Shown: positions 21,424 to 31,300, counted from the first letter of the stretch. The stretch is 43,877 nt of DNA from Anaerolineae bacterium (GCA_016931365.1 JAFGEY010000547.1:1-43877), one strand, 5' to 3'. Notes: generated by a model not told the origin, from the sequence alone. Translations and numbers: made by a program.

Positions 21424-24049
21424 AAAGCGCGGCGATGGCGTTAGCCAGCCACTGTCGCACTTGAGGCTGATTGAAATCGTCCCATATCGGCCCAAAGGTT
21501 TCGAGCAGCGTCTGGAGTTCGCGTTGTTTATAGGCCAGGTAGGTGACTACGCCGGGGGCAATGAGGCGATCGGCGCCCGGTTGGGGTGCAAACAGAAATT
21601 CGCTCAACAGCGTATTGGCCACGTTGGCATCGTGCAGGTTGCCCAGGTGATCCTGCAAGTGCACGATCCGGACGATCACCAGTTCGACGTCAGAGCCCAG
21701 CACTTGACGGAAAAATTCCAGCGCGTAGCGCAGCCGTTTGCACTCGATCCGTAAAGCGTGCAGCGTTTCGACGGATGCCTGAGATAGGAGTGGTTCAAAT
21801 GCCTGGACGCGCGACCAGCGGGCGTAGATCAATCTTGGCACGACGTGTCGCACCTGGATTGGTTTGGGCGGGAAGCGCTTGTGTTTGCGCGCGCCTGCGC
21901 CGGGTGTGGTCAGAAATTGGCCGAAATCGCACACCCAATCGGCGTATTGGACGCTGTCCAGGTAGGCAATCAGCTTGGCGCGCGCTTTGCCGCGATCGGG
22001 CTGCCAGCGCTCAAGCAGCGGGTCGAGATCGTGGGCATTTTCGGACGCGAGCGTATCCAGGTAAACTTGGGCCTTTTCTATGAACACGTCCAGATCGCGC
22101 ACCTGGCCCAACAGCCGCGCGGTGCGTCGCAATCTGAGCACAAAGGGAGGAATGGTGGTGCGTTTGAAATAACGGCCAAATATGTTGATGGCTGAGCGCA
22201 TCCGCCGGGTGGCCACACGCATGTCGTGCAGCACTTCAATGTCCACTCCTTCGCGCGTGCCTGGTTCGTTGTTCAGCATCCGCCAAAAGTGGAAATAAAG
22301 CACTTTACGCCCGGCTTCGCTCATCGGATCGCCGGGGAGGATGCCCGGCTTGTCGCCGATGGGCGGCCATTCGAGTTGCTCTGGCTCGTCGAGCAGAACC
22401 GGCTCGTCGAGCAGAACCGGCTCGTCGAGCAGAACCGGCTCGTCGAGCAAAAGCGCCTTGTCAGGTCGCGCGGCTTTGACGGGCAGAGCAAGTTCGTCAA
22501 TTGATGGCGGTTCAGCGGTTTCGATCGCAATCACCAAAGGGATGCCAAAGCGGTATTCCCACAGATCGGCCTTGGCTTCGGCCCGCGCCGCGTCGACGGA
22601 CGCGTATGGCCCGGCAACCTCGATGAATCCGCCCGTCGCTATCGCTTCAATCCGGCTGATCTGGGTGGTCTGTCCCTGGGTATAGTCCAGGCCGTCGGCG
22701 ATGCGGATCAGGCTGGACAGGGCCAGGGTGTCTTCTTGCAGGGTGGGAGGCAGTGCCGCAATCACATTGCTCTGAAGGCGTTTGGGCTTGAACTGCTTGC
22801 GGTGCAGGTACACCGAGGCCGCCACCATCTGCTGTTCGACGTCGCTGATCCCTTGCAGCGGGTGTTCGAGCACAATGTCTCGCCCGGCGGTGTGATGGTG
22901 GTCGGGGTCGGTTTCCAGGCCGACGTTGTGCAGCAGTCCCATCGTTTCGAGGAGGGAGCGATATTGAGGAGCCAGGTTGTGGATCGAAGCCAGCCCGTCA
23001 AATAGGGTCAAGGCATGGTCGGCCACGCGGCGGGCGTGGATCATGTCCACCTGGAAGCGGCTGCACAACTCGTCGAGGCTGATCCGGTCTTCGATCGACG
23101 GAAGGGCATCGGCGGGGGACGTCTCTGAAGCGGCAGACGGCAAAATCGTATTTTCGACGACAAAACCGCTGTGCTCTCGTGCCTGCGCGATCAGCTCGGA
23201 ATGAAAGATCTCCATGTGCTGCGCTTTGAACCGTCCGATCCAGACATAGGCCCAGCTTTTGGAGCGCCCCAGGGCTGAGAACGACTCGCGCACGGGAACC
23301 CCATTTGCCCAATCCAGGATCAACTGTGCCTGGTCGCGGACTGTGGCTCGCGGCGCGTGTCCAGCGATGTAGGTCAGTTCGGCGCGCTCGGCGGCGCTGA
23401 GCTGGCTTTGATTGGGGAGCAGGTTGGGCTGGTTGAGCAGGGCCAATCCGCGATGAAATTTGGACAATGTGTCTGGAATCAATCCCCACGTCGTCGTCAT
23501 ATGGTCGGCGAGGGTGTGCAGGTCATCGAGAACGCCGTCGACGCCGAGCTCGATCTCCAAACCCCAGAAGGTTTGTACGCATCCTGGCGCTCTGACGCAC
23601 ACATCGTCGATGCTCATTTGGGCGATCTCGCGCCTCTGTTTTTTCAGCAAACGCACGAGCCTGTCTTGCTCAACTGTGAATAGATCGATCAAGGTTGCAT
23701 CCTGGATCAGCGAATGGACCAACTCGTGAGCCTCGCTTGGCGGCCACGTTGAGAGATCGGCGTTCAGGCCGGTGGTGGGCGGTGTCTCGATTTCGACGCG
23801 CTGGTGAATCGCTGCCTCGGTCTCGCCCAGCCCTTTAACGCACACCGTTTGTACAGTGCCCTGATCGCGGATGCGGCAAGCGTACCCATTCCGGTACAGG
23901 GTTTGCATTGGGGTGTCGAGATAGCGATCGGTCACACGTTGAGGGGGTGTCTTGGGCACGGCGATCCGGTACTCGCCCAGACGGATGATGCTCTGCAGGC
24001 GGTTCATTGTATCTTGATCCGGGATGACGAACTTGGCTTCGATTTCCAT
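21422..24049 (-). CDS. CYTH-HTH-HD-CHAD fusion protein, probably polyphosphate-related
   Basis: An 875-residue multidomain protein. Residues 1-210 are a CYTH triphosphate tunnel domain starting EIEAKF, the ExExK motif. About 225-290 looks like a helix-turn-helix (LSAAERAELTYIAGHA... SKSWAYVWIGRF). About 325-480 resembles the HD-type C-terminal domain of exopolyphosphatase/GppA, but the signature is LLHNVG rather than HD. Residues 534-556 are four LLDEPV-like repeats. About 570-870 is a CHAD domain (HDMRVATRRMRSA, LHALRIECKRLRYALE), rich in conserved His and Arg that bind polyphosphate. CYTH-CHAD proteins hydrolyse or bind triphosphates and polyphosphate; the inserted domains are the novelty. 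AGAGGA before ATG 24049 supports the start. Confidence 0.85.
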   Translation of the reverse strand: MEIEAKFVIPDQDTMNRLQSIIRLGEYRIAVPKTPPQRVTDRYLDTPMQTLYRNGYACRIRDQGTVQTVCVKGLGETEAAIHQRVEIETPPTTGLNADLSTWPPSEAHELVHSLIQDATLIDLFTVEQDRLVRLLKKQRREIAQMSIDDVCVRAPGCVQTFWGLEIELGVDGVLDDLHTLADHMTTTWGLIPDTLSKFHRGLALLNQPNLLPNQSQLSAAERAELTYIAGHAPRATVRDQAQLILDWANGVPVRESFSALGRSKSWAYVWIGRFKAQHMEIFHSELIAQAREHSGFVVENTILPSAASETSPADALPSIEDRISLDELCSRFQVDMIHARRVADHALTLFDGLASIHNLAPQYRSLLETMGLLHNVGLETDPDHHHTAGRDIVLEHPLQGISDVEQQMVAASVYLHRKQFKPKRLQSNVIAALPPTLQEDTLALSSLIRIADGLDYTQGQTTQISRIEAIATGGFIEVAGPYASVDAARAEAKADLWEYRFGIPLVIAIETAEPPSIDELALPVKAARPDKALLLDEPVLLDEPVLLDEPVLLDEPEQLEWPPIGDKPGILPGDPMSEAGRKVLYFHFWRMLNNEPGTREGVDIEVLHDMRVATRRMRSAINIFGRYFKRTTIPPFVLRLRRTARLLGQVRDLDVFIEKAQVYLDTLASENAHDLDPLLERWQPDRGKARAKLIAYLDSVQYADWVCDFGQFLTTPGAGARKHKRFPPKPIQVRHVVPRLIYARWSRVQAFEPLLSQASVETLHALRIECKRLRYALEFFRQVLGSDVELVIVRIVHLQDHLGNLHDANVANTLLSEFLFAPQPGADRLIAPGVVTYLAYKQRELQTLLETFGPIWDDFNQPQVRQWLANAIAAL
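22383..22449. repeat. In-frame 18-base tandem repeat, 3.7 copies
   Basis: The unit GGCTCGTCGAGCAGAACC repeats exactly three times (22383-22436) and then for 13 more bases. On the coding strand it encodes LLDEPV repeats, an acidic, proline-spaced linker just before the CHAD domain. Confidence 0.95.
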
Positions 24050-24205
24050 TTTTCCTCTGGAAGTGTTTACTGCGAGGGGGATGTGTGCAAGGACGATGGT
24101 TGTGCGTTAACAGATGGTTAACAGGATAAACTTATGATAGTTCAAAAGTGATTTGTTGTCAAATAAGGTTTTGAAGCCAAGTGCCCCCATCGATTTTCAA
24201 AAGCT

Positions 24206-24233
24206 TTGCTCTGCCCAATGGTTATGGTATAAT
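24206..24233 (+). promoter_or_regulatory. Promoter of the tandem GAF/PAS kinase genes
   Basis: TTGCTC (24206-24211) and a perfect TATAAT (24228-24233) have a 16-base spacer; TGG just before the -10 makes it extended. Confidence 0.65.
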
Positions 24234-24274
24234 GAATCACGTAACAGCTTGGCTAGATGAGTGGGGTAAAGGGT

Positions 24275-25804
24275 ATGCAAAATTCACAGGCTCAGACCAA
24301 CGAGCAAAATCTCTTGTATCAGGTCAGCCGTCGTTTGAACCAGGACTTGGACATCAATCGCGTTTTGGCTGATGTCCTTCGCCTGACTCTGGATTGTGTC
24401 GGGGCGGAAATTGGCAGCATCATCATTTTCGACGATCGGGGTCTGGTGGCACACAAGATTTTGGCCCGGCAAAAGATGCCCGCTGAAAAGGCTGATCTGG
24501 TTATTGCCGAAGTGCTCGATCAAGGGCTTGCCGGCTGGGTATCCCGACACCGGCAGGGCGCGATTATCGCGGATGTGCTGCACGACTCCAGGTGGATCAA
24601 CTTTGCCGACGATAACTTTGTCGGCGGAGCGGCGATCGGCGTGCCGCTCGTCCGCCGGGATCGACTGGTGGGGGTGCTGACCTTGCGCCACACTCAGGCT
24701 GGCAAATTTAACGATTCGCACCTGGCCTTGCTTTCATCCGTCGCCGAACAGTCGGCCATCGCCATCGAAAATGCGCGGCTGTTCTACACCGTGCAGGCCG
24801 AACAGGCCAGGCTCAAAGCGATCATCGATGGGGCCAGCGATGCCATTGTGGTGACGGACGCCGATGGTGTCGTCTTGATGATGAATGCGCTGGCGCGTAA
24901 AGCGTTTGATGTGCCCGAGTTGCTCCCGTCGGAGCGTTGCCATTTATCTCAAGTGTTTAACAACCCGAACTTGCTTGCCCTCTGGGAAGGGTGCAAGGCG
25001 AATGAGCAGCCCTGCGTCCGAGAACTGGTGCTGGACAATGGCACGGTTTTCGAGTCCGGCATCACGAGCGCGCCGGGCGTGGGGTTTGTCATCGTGATGC
25101 ACGATGTGACTTATTTGAAAGAACTGAATGAACTGCGCAACGATTTTATCTCCACCATCTCACATGATCTGCGCTCGCCGCTCCAGTTGATTTACACCTA
25201 TACTAGCTTGTTACTCGACGAAGAATCCGTCACGCAACGCCAAATCGAGTTTTTGGATGGCATCAATCGCAGCGCGAAAAAGATGTCCGATTTGCTCGAC
25301 GATTTGTTTGACCTGGTGCGAGTCAACGCCGGGGTCGGGATGCAAGCCGAGCGTTGTGGTGTCGGCCCGCTGATCGAACAGACCGTGGCTCGCTTTGAGC
25401 AGATGGCCGCAGAAAAGGGGTTGATGATAGAGTCTCAGATCGACACTGCGCTGCCGGCTGTTCACGTTAACCCGCGCCGTATCGATCAGGTCTTGAGCAA
25501 CCTATTGGACAATGCGATCAAGTACACCCCGCAGGGCAGTATTGCCATCGAGGCGACCTCTGACGGTGCGCAAGTGTACGTGCAGGTTACGGATACTGGT
25601 ATTGGCCTCAAACCGGAAGAGCAGCAGCAGTTGTTTGTCAAGTTTTATCGCGCCCGCAACGAACTTACCAAAGGCATCGATGGCACGGGGTTGGGTCTGA
25701 CGATCGCCAAGTCGATTGTCGAACAATATGGGGGGCGGATGTGGGTGTTGAGCACGTGGCAAAAAGGCAGCACCTTTGGGTTTGCCCTACCTTTGGGTGA
25801 ATAG
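24275..25804 (+). CDS. GAF-PAS histidine kinase
   Basis: A 509-residue cytosolic kinase: a GAF domain (about 25-180; GLAGWVSRHRQGAIIADV, AAIGVPLVRRDRLVGVLTL), a short PAS domain (about 185-285), HisKA with H297 in ISTISHDLRSPLQ, and HATPase (NLLDNAIKYTP, DTGIGL, GTGLGLTIAKS). Start ATG 24275 is preferred, with GGGG and AAAGGG upstream; ATG 24257 in frame has no ribosome site and would leave a leader of under 20 bases. The stop is eight bases before the next kinase gene, so both are in one transcript. No partner response regulator is adjacent. Confidence 0.9.
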   Translation: MQNSQAQTNEQNLLYQVSRRLNQDLDINRVLADVLRLTLDCVGAEIGSIIIFDDRGLVAHKILARQKMPAEKADLVIAEVLDQGLAGWVSRHRQGAIIADVLHDSRWINFADDNFVGGAAIGVPLVRRDRLVGVLTLRHTQAGKFNDSHLALLSSVAEQSAIAIENARLFYTVQAEQARLKAIIDGASDAIVVTDADGVVLMMNALARKAFDVPELLPSERCHLSQVFNNPNLLALWEGCKANEQPCVRELVLDNGTVFESGITSAPGVGFVIVMHDVTYLKELNELRNDFISTISHDLRSPLQLIYTYTSLLLDEESVTQRQIEFLDGINRSAKKMSDLLDDLFDLVRVNAGVGMQAERCGVGPLIEQTVARFEQMAAEKGLMIESQIDTALPAVHVNPRRIDQVLSNLLDNAIKYTPQGSIAIEATSDGAQVYVQVTDTGIGLKPEEQQQLFVKFYRARNELTKGIDGTGLGLTIAKSIVEQYGGRMWVLSTWQKGSTFGFALPLGE

Positions 25805-25812
25805 GTCCAGGA

Positions 25813-28800
25813 ATGAGTGATTCGCAATCATTGGATGTGCTGGCCCTTTCGGAAGTTGAACAATTGCGCATCCAGGTAGAAAAACTGACACGAGAGCGCG
25901 ATCAGACCCGTGCGATGTTGAAGGGCATCGGGTACTTGGGGCCGCACGTCTCGTTCTGGGACGGCACACCGGAGCGATTGGCCGGATTGGTTGATCACGT
26001 GCGTCGTGCGTTTGGTTATCGACGGGTGGCGCTTTCGCTCTTTGAGGCCGGCAGCCTCGGTCGGCAGGTTGTTGTTCCGCACGATGCCAAAGCCTGTATC
26101 CTCGTGTCGTCGTCTCGGCTGGAACAGGCCGTTCAAACCGGGCTGCCGTTTATCATTTCAGAAGGGCAGGCTCATGTGCTGGTAGCGCCCCTTGTCACCG
26201 GGATGCAGCGCGTCGGCGTGCTCGAACTCGAGAGCGACGAACCTATCGAGCCGATGTGGAACGAGTTTTGGTATGCGTTAGGCCCGCAGGTTGCCTCGTT
26301 GGTAGTGGGTGGGCGGCTGCTGGATCAACTGGAAACGTCACGGCTGCGGCACCAACTGCTCTACGAGATCACTCGCCATCTTACCTCGCGCACCAATCTC
26401 GACAAGGTGCTGTCCGATGTTTTGTCGTTGACCATTCCTTACATCGGCGCCGAGAATGGCAGCATTATGCTGCTCAACGACCAGGGTGTGGTGGTCAACC
26501 ACATCCTGGTGCGCCGGGATTTGCCCATCGAGCAGCAGTACGAATCGATCAACACCGTGCTCGAAAATGGGTTGGCTCGCTGGGTGATCGAAAACCAGGC
26601 ATCGACCATCGTCGCCGATACGATGATGGATGAGCGGTGGGTAAATTTGCCAGACGACACGCTGCCTGTGCGCTCTGTATTGGCCGTGCCGTTGATGCGC
26701 GGTCAGCAGATCAGAGGACTAGTTTTTCTGGTTCACAGCGCACCGAATTATTTCACCCAAGATCACCTTTTATTCATCTCTTCGGTTGCCGACCAGGCTG
26801 CAGTCACGGTTGAAAACGTAGCGCTTTTGGAACAGACACAGCAGCGTGTCGCCGAACTGGCGGCGATCAATGAGATCAGCGAAGCAGCGACCTCACTGCA
26901 CCTCGATGATGTGCTAGATATTGTCACCCGGCGCGCCGCTCAAGCGCTCAACGTGCCGCGCTGCGCAGTTTTTTTGCTCGACGCCAGCGAGACACAGTTG
27001 GTATTGCGCGCGGTCAATCGACCCGATATGGATGCCGGCGAACTGAACTTGATGGTGCCGCTGGCCGAGCGCCCGCACATCGCCGAGGCGATCCAGCGGC
27101 GTGCGCCGGTGCAAATTTCCGACGTGTTTGCCGACCAACGGCTGCGCTTTTTCTGGGATCAGGCGCGAGTACTCGGCATCAAATCGCAATTGGCCGTGCC
27201 GTTGGTCACCCAGCAGCGGACCATTGGCGCGATCAGCCTTGATCGTGATACCTCTCGTCCTGCTTTTACCCAAAACGAAATCCGCCTCTGCCAGACTATC
27301 GCTCATCAGGCGGCCAATGCCATCGAGAACGCACGGTTGTACGAAGAGATCGCCCAGCGCGCCGAGCGTCTCAGCCTGGTGAATATGGTCAGCCATGATA
27401 TTGGGGCGATCCTCGACATCGATGCCTTGCTTTGGGAAGTGGTGCGGCTGATCCGCGAAACGTTTGACTGTTATTACGTTTCCATCGCTTTGATCGAAAA
27501 TGAACGGCTGGTTTTTAAATCAAATATCAACTATCTATATCAATCTTTGCCAATGGCGAACCTGTCGTTGGAGGGTGAGGGCGAGGGGATCACCGGATGG
27601 GTGGCCGTGCACGGCAAGTCTTTGTTCGTACCCGATGTTCGTCAGGACGCGCGGCACAAAGCCGCTCCGGACTTGCCGCTGACCCGCTCCGAACTGGCGG
27701 TGCCGCTCCAGGTGCCTATTGGCGAACACGAGTTTCCCGGACAAGAACTGGTGATCGGCGTATTAAACGTGGAAAGTGTCGAGGTCAACATATTTTCGAA
27801 CGAGGATTTGCGCCTGTTGGAGGCACTGGCCGCGCAGATTTCGGTGGCGGTCAAGAGCGCGCGCTTGTTTGGCCGCGTCCGTGAGGAGCAGGCGACGATG
27901 GAGGCGCTGGTGAATGGCACCAGCGATGCGATCATTGTCACCAATATGGAAGGCGATGTTTTGCTCTTTAATCCGGCGGCACGCGATGCCTTTTTGCCGC
28001 AAGAGGTCGTTCCGACTGGCCGTCGATTGCACGATGTGGTACAGAACGAGGCCTTGCTCAATCTGGCCCAGCAGGGACAACAAGCACACCTGCAATCGGC
28101 CGAAATTCCCCTGTCAGATGGACGCACGTTTCATGCCAATATGACTGTAATCCAGGATGTAGGACGAGTATTTGTGATACAGGACATCACTTATCTAAAA
28201 GAGATGGACAAGATAAAGTCGGATTTTGTCTCGACCGTGTCTCATGACCTGCGTTCGCCGCTCCAGGCAATTCAGACCAGCGCCGAATTGCTGCCCAGGA
28301 TCGGTGAATTGAGCCGCGATCAGCGCAAAGAAGTCGATCACATCTTGGCCGTCGTGCGGCGCATTTCAGATCTGGTGCAGCATCTGCTTGACATCGGTCG
28401 CATCGAGGCCGGAGTCGGGATGGAATGCGAACCTTGTTCAGTCAACGAGATCGTCGCTCATGCGGCAGGTGCGCTCAGGCCGCTGGCCGAGCAAAAGGGA
28501 CTCGAATTCGCCATCGATCTGCCGCCGGTGCTTCCGCTGGTGATGGGAAACTCGGTTCGACTGGGACAGGTCATCAGCAATCTGGTCAGCAACGCGATCA
28601 AGTTCACTTTCCAGGGCGCGGTGAGCGTTTCCGCCCAGGTCGACGACGATCATGTGTCCATTGAAGTGATCGACACGGGGATGGGCATTCCGTCGGAAGC
28701 ACAGGAATACCTGTTTCAAAAGTTCTACCGCGTCAAATCGCCCGAAATGCGCGGCATCGAGGGAACTGGATTAGGGTTGGCGATCGTCAAGTCGATCGTC

Positions 28801-28908
28801 GAGGGCTATGGGGGGGAGATTGAGGTGAGCAGTGCACCTCGCCTGGGCAGCACGTTCACCGTTCGGCTGCCGGTGTACGAAACGGCGCCGGCATTGTCAC
28901 CCACGTAG
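25813..28908 (+). CDS. Multi-GAF PAS histidine kinase
   Basis: A 1031-residue soluble kinase. A coiled coil at 14-35 leads into a diverged GAF-like domain (about 40-170), then three clearer GAF domains (about 190-345, 360-515 and 535-690), a PAS domain (about 695-795), HisKA with H811 in VSTVSHDLRSPLQAI and HATPase (NLVSNAIKFTF, DTGMGI, GTGLGLAIVKS). The PAS-kinase end is nearly the same arrangement as in the gene just upstream, so one is likely a duplicate that gained or lost GAF modules. Its last 12 bases overlap the end of the convergent DUF456 gene. The inputs sensed by the GAF domains are unknown. Confidence 0.9.
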   Translation: MSDSQSLDVLALSEVEQLRIQVEKLTRERDQTRAMLKGIGYLGPHVSFWDGTPERLAGLVDHVRRAFGYRRVALSLFEAGSLGRQVVVPHDAKACILVSSSRLEQAVQTGLPFIISEGQAHVLVAPLVTGMQRVGVLELESDEPIEPMWNEFWYALGPQVASLVVGGRLLDQLETSRLRHQLLYEITRHLTSRTNLDKVLSDVLSLTIPYIGAENGSIMLLNDQGVVVNHILVRRDLPIEQQYESINTVLENGLARWVIENQASTIVADTMMDERWVNLPDDTLPVRSVLAVPLMRGQQIRGLVFLVHSAPNYFTQDHLLFISSVADQAAVTVENVALLEQTQQRVAELAAINEISEAATSLHLDDVLDIVTRRAAQALNVPRCAVFLLDASETQLVLRAVNRPDMDAGELNLMVPLAERPHIAEAIQRRAPVQISDVFADQRLRFFWDQARVLGIKSQLAVPLVTQQRTIGAISLDRDTSRPAFTQNEIRLCQTIAHQAANAIENARLYEEIAQRAERLSLVNMVSHDIGAILDIDALLWEVVRLIRETFDCYYVSIALIENERLVFKSNINYLYQSLPMANLSLEGEGEGITGWVAVHGKSLFVPDVRQDARHKAAPDLPLTRSELAVPLQVPIGEHEFPGQELVIGVLNVESVEVNIFSNEDLRLLEALAAQISVAVKSARLFGRVREEQATMEALVNGTSDAIIVTNMEGDVLLFNPAARDAFLPQEVVPTGRRLHDVVQNEALLNLAQQGQQAHLQSAEIPLSDGRTFHANMTVIQDVGRVFVIQDITYLKEMDKIKSDFVSTVSHDLRSPLQAIQTSAELLPRIGELSRDQRKEVDHILAVVRRISDLVQHLLDIGRIEAGVGMECEPCSVNEIVAHAAGALRPLAEQKGLEFAIDLPPVLPLVMGNSVRLGQVISNLVSNAIKFTFQGAVSVSAQVDDDHVSIEVIDTGMGIPSEAQEYLFQKFYRVKSPEMRGIEGTGLGLAIVKSIVEGYGGEIEVSSAPRLGSTFTVRLPVYETAPALSPT

Positions 28909-29409
28909 CGCCTGCCATATAAAGATTGTGAGCATCAACAGGCCGATCGCAAATTGCACCGCCGACGAAAGCGTAAATCCGAGCATCAAGCCTATGGTGG
29001 CCTGCCAGGCCAGTTTCCAGTCCTGGCGTTCCCGGTGTTCGTTGATCAGAACGCCCGCGACCGAGCCAATGATCATCCCCGGAATGGCGCCAATTCCGGC
29101 GAAAATCAGCCCGATCAATCCCCCCACCAGCGATCCGACCAGACTGTACACTGTCGACCACAGCGAAGCTCCCCCTACCTTGGCCCCAAGCTGGCTCATC
29201 CACAGGTCGGCAGTGGCGCCACCCAGGCCGAGTACAGTCAGGACAATGAACGAAACGACATCGATAGTCGCAAAACGCTCGCTGATGGCATAGATCAGCA
29301 CAACGATCCACATAAACCCGGTGCCGGGAATCACCGGCAAGACGACCCCCAGCAGTCCCACGATCATCATCACCAGTGCGATCCAAAATGTCCACGACAG
29401 TGCAGCCAT
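28897..29409 (-). CDS. DUF456 family membrane protein
   Basis: A 170-residue, very hydrophobic protein with about five membrane segments. The start MAALSWTFWIALVMMIVGLL, the loop VLPVIPGTGFMW and the glycine-rich core GLIGLIFAGIGAIPGMIIGS are typical of DUF456, a family without an established function. GGGAGG upstream and a strong own promoter support ATG 29409. Its 3' end overlaps the convergent kinase gene by 12 bases. Confidence 0.85.
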   Translation of the reverse strand: MAALSWTFWIALVMMIVGLLGVVLPVIPGTGFMWIVVLIYAISERFATIDVVSFIVLTVLGLGGATADLWMSQLGAKVGGASLWSTVYSLVGSLVGGLIGLIFAGIGAIPGMIIGSVAGVLINEHRERQDWKLAWQATIGLMLGFTLSSAVQFAIGLLMLTIFIWQALRG

Positions 29410-29435
29410 TTACCTGCCTCCCTTGAGTTGCCTTG

Positions 29436-29464
29436 ATTATGCCCGTATCAGCCTGATTTGTCAA
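29436..29464 (-). promoter_or_regulatory. Promoter of the DUF456 gene
   Basis: On the minus strand a perfect TTGACA (29459-29464) and CATAAT (29436-29441) are 17 bases apart. The start codon lies about 27 bases downstream. Confidence 0.78.
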
Positions 29465-29547
29465 TTGGTGCGATTCGGTGTCGGACACCTGACTTGAATG
29501 ATTACGCTTATTGTACGTATGATATTTGCTCTGTGTTACAAAGCCGC

Positions 29548-29577
29548 TTGGCGAAGGATGTTGAGTGATGGTATAAT
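29548..29577 (+). promoter_or_regulatory. Promoter of the REC-GAF kinase/regulator/lipoprotein cassette
   Basis: TTGGCG (29548-29553) and a perfect TATAAT (29572-29577) have an 18-base spacer, with TGG before the -10. Confidence 0.62.
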
Positions 29578-29621
29578 GAGGGCGATTTGCGACTCAACCT
29601 GCCTGTTGATGGAACACGTCG

Positions 29622-31277
29622 ATGGAACGCCCAAAACGCATCCTGGTTGTCGAAGACAACGTACAAACCGCCGAATACTTGATCGAGTTGCTTCAGGCGC
29701 GAGGCTATGAGACGGCCTGGGCATTCGACCGGGAAGAGGTCTTTCAAAAGCTGCGCGGCGCTTCGCCCGATGCGGCGAGTGTCGAGCAGGCGTTTGATCT
29801 CGTCCTGCTCGATCTGATGCTCTCGCCGGGCGGCGTGGAAGGGTTTGAAATCTGCCGCCGTATCAAGAGTGACGATGTGCTCCAGCACACTGCGGTGATT
29901 ATGGTCACCGGCCTGGGATCGACGGTCAACAAGGCACGTGGGCTGGAAACCGGCGCTGACGATTACGTGACCAAGCCTTTTATTCCCGAAGAGCTTTTGG
30001 CACGTATCCATGCCGCGCTGCGTGTGCGCGAGATGGAACAGGTGGTGGTGCAGCGTAACCGCGAGCTGGCCGCACTGAACGAGATCTCGCGTCTGACCGG
30101 CCAATCACTTGACCTGGATCAGGTGTTGATGGCTACGCTCAACCAAACGCTGTCCGCGATGGCCGGCCGTGCGGCATTGATTGCACTGGTCGAGGCGGAT
30201 GGGGCGAAAAACGTGGTTTTGTACAAGCATCGAGGCATCCCGCTGCAGTTGGGCGAAGCGTTCGATCATGCGCGCTGGCAGCCGGGGCAGGGCTTGATCG
30301 GCCAGACCGCGCAGTCGGGCAAGCGGATCGTCGCGATTAGCCTGCACGACGACCCACATTTGGCGGCATTGATCCCGCACGGGCTGGACATCGTCGCTTG
30401 CGTGCCGCTATCGACGCAGCAGAGCGTGATCGGCGTGTTGGCTGTGCTCGCGCAAGACGGTGGGCAGTGGGGCGAGCACAGTTTTCAATTGCTGGAGGCG
30501 ATCGGACGGCAGGTTGGTGGGGCGATCGAGAATGCGCGGCTGTACACCCAGGTGCGTCAATACGCTGAAGACCTGTCGCGCTCTCAAGCCCAGTTGGTGC
30601 AGGCCGAAAAGCTGTCGGCAATGGGACGGCTGATCATTTACATCTCGCACGAACTGAACAACCCGCTGCAGGCCGTGCAAAATTGCCTGCACCTGGTCCT
30701 CAATCGCTCGTTGAGTAAAGAAAAAAACCGCGAGTTTCTGACCATGGCCCAGGCCGAAGTGGAGCGATTGATCGGCACCGTGCAACGCATGCTCGATTTT
30801 AGCCGCCCGTCGGGCCCGGGAGAAAATGTCGCCGATGTGCATGCCATCTTGCAGGATGTGCTGGCCCTGTCGAGCAAGCGCCTGGTTCAGGCCAACGTGC
30901 GCGTGCGCCGGACTTTTGCCAATGATATACCCCGGCTGCATGCCAACGAGGATCAACTCAAGCAGGTCTTTTTGAATCTGGTGCTCAACGCCGTTGATGC
31001 GATGCCCAACGGCGGCCAGTTGACGCTCGCCACGCGCCTCGACCAGGACAAGCAGTGGGCCTACATTGACGTTCACGATGAGGGTATCGGCCTGTCATCT
31101 GAGGCGATGAAACATGTGTTTGAGCCGTTTTATACCACCAAGAGCCAGGGCACCGGCGTCGGGTTGGCGATCAGCTATGGGCTGATCGAGCAGCACGGCG
31201 GCGATATCCAGGTGCAAAGCCAGGAGAGCAAAGGCAGTTGCTTTACGGTCAGGCTTCCTGTGCGTATGGTAGGATAA
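29622..31277 (+). CDS. REC-GAF histidine kinase
   Basis: A 551-residue cytosolic kinase. A receiver (VVEDN; D64 in LVLLDLMLSP; VTKPF) is followed by a GAF domain (about 150-310), HisKA with H343 in YISHELNNPLQAV and HATPase (NLVLNAVDAMP, DEGIGL, GTGVGLAISYG). The kinase core is of the HELNN type, different from the HDLRSP type of the three other soluble kinases here. The OmpR-type regulator starts 23 bases after the stop and is its likely phosphate acceptor. The ribosome site is weak (GGAA). Confidence 0.9.
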   Translation: MERPKRILVVEDNVQTAEYLIELLQARGYETAWAFDREEVFQKLRGASPDAASVEQAFDLVLLDLMLSPGGVEGFEICRRIKSDDVLQHTAVIMVTGLGSTVNKARGLETGADDYVTKPFIPEELLARIHAALRVREMEQVVVQRNRELAALNEISRLTGQSLDLDQVLMATLNQTLSAMAGRAALIALVEADGAKNVVLYKHRGIPLQLGEAFDHARWQPGQGLIGQTAQSGKRIVAISLHDDPHLAALIPHGLDIVACVPLSTQQSVIGVLAVLAQDGGQWGEHSFQLLEAIGRQVGGAIENARLYTQVRQYAEDLSRSQAQLVQAEKLSAMGRLIIYISHELNNPLQAVQNCLHLVLNRSLSKEKNREFLTMAQAEVERLIGTVQRMLDFSRPSGPGENVADVHAILQDVLALSSKRLVQANVRVRRTFANDIPRLHANEDQLKQVFLNLVLNAVDAMPNGGQLTLATRLDQDKQWAYIDVHDEGIGLSSEAMKHVFEPFYTTKSQGTGVGLAISYGLIEQHGGDIQVQSQESKGSCFTVRLPVRMVG

Positions 31278-31300
31278 GCCATTTGTTGGGGGGATGGGTG

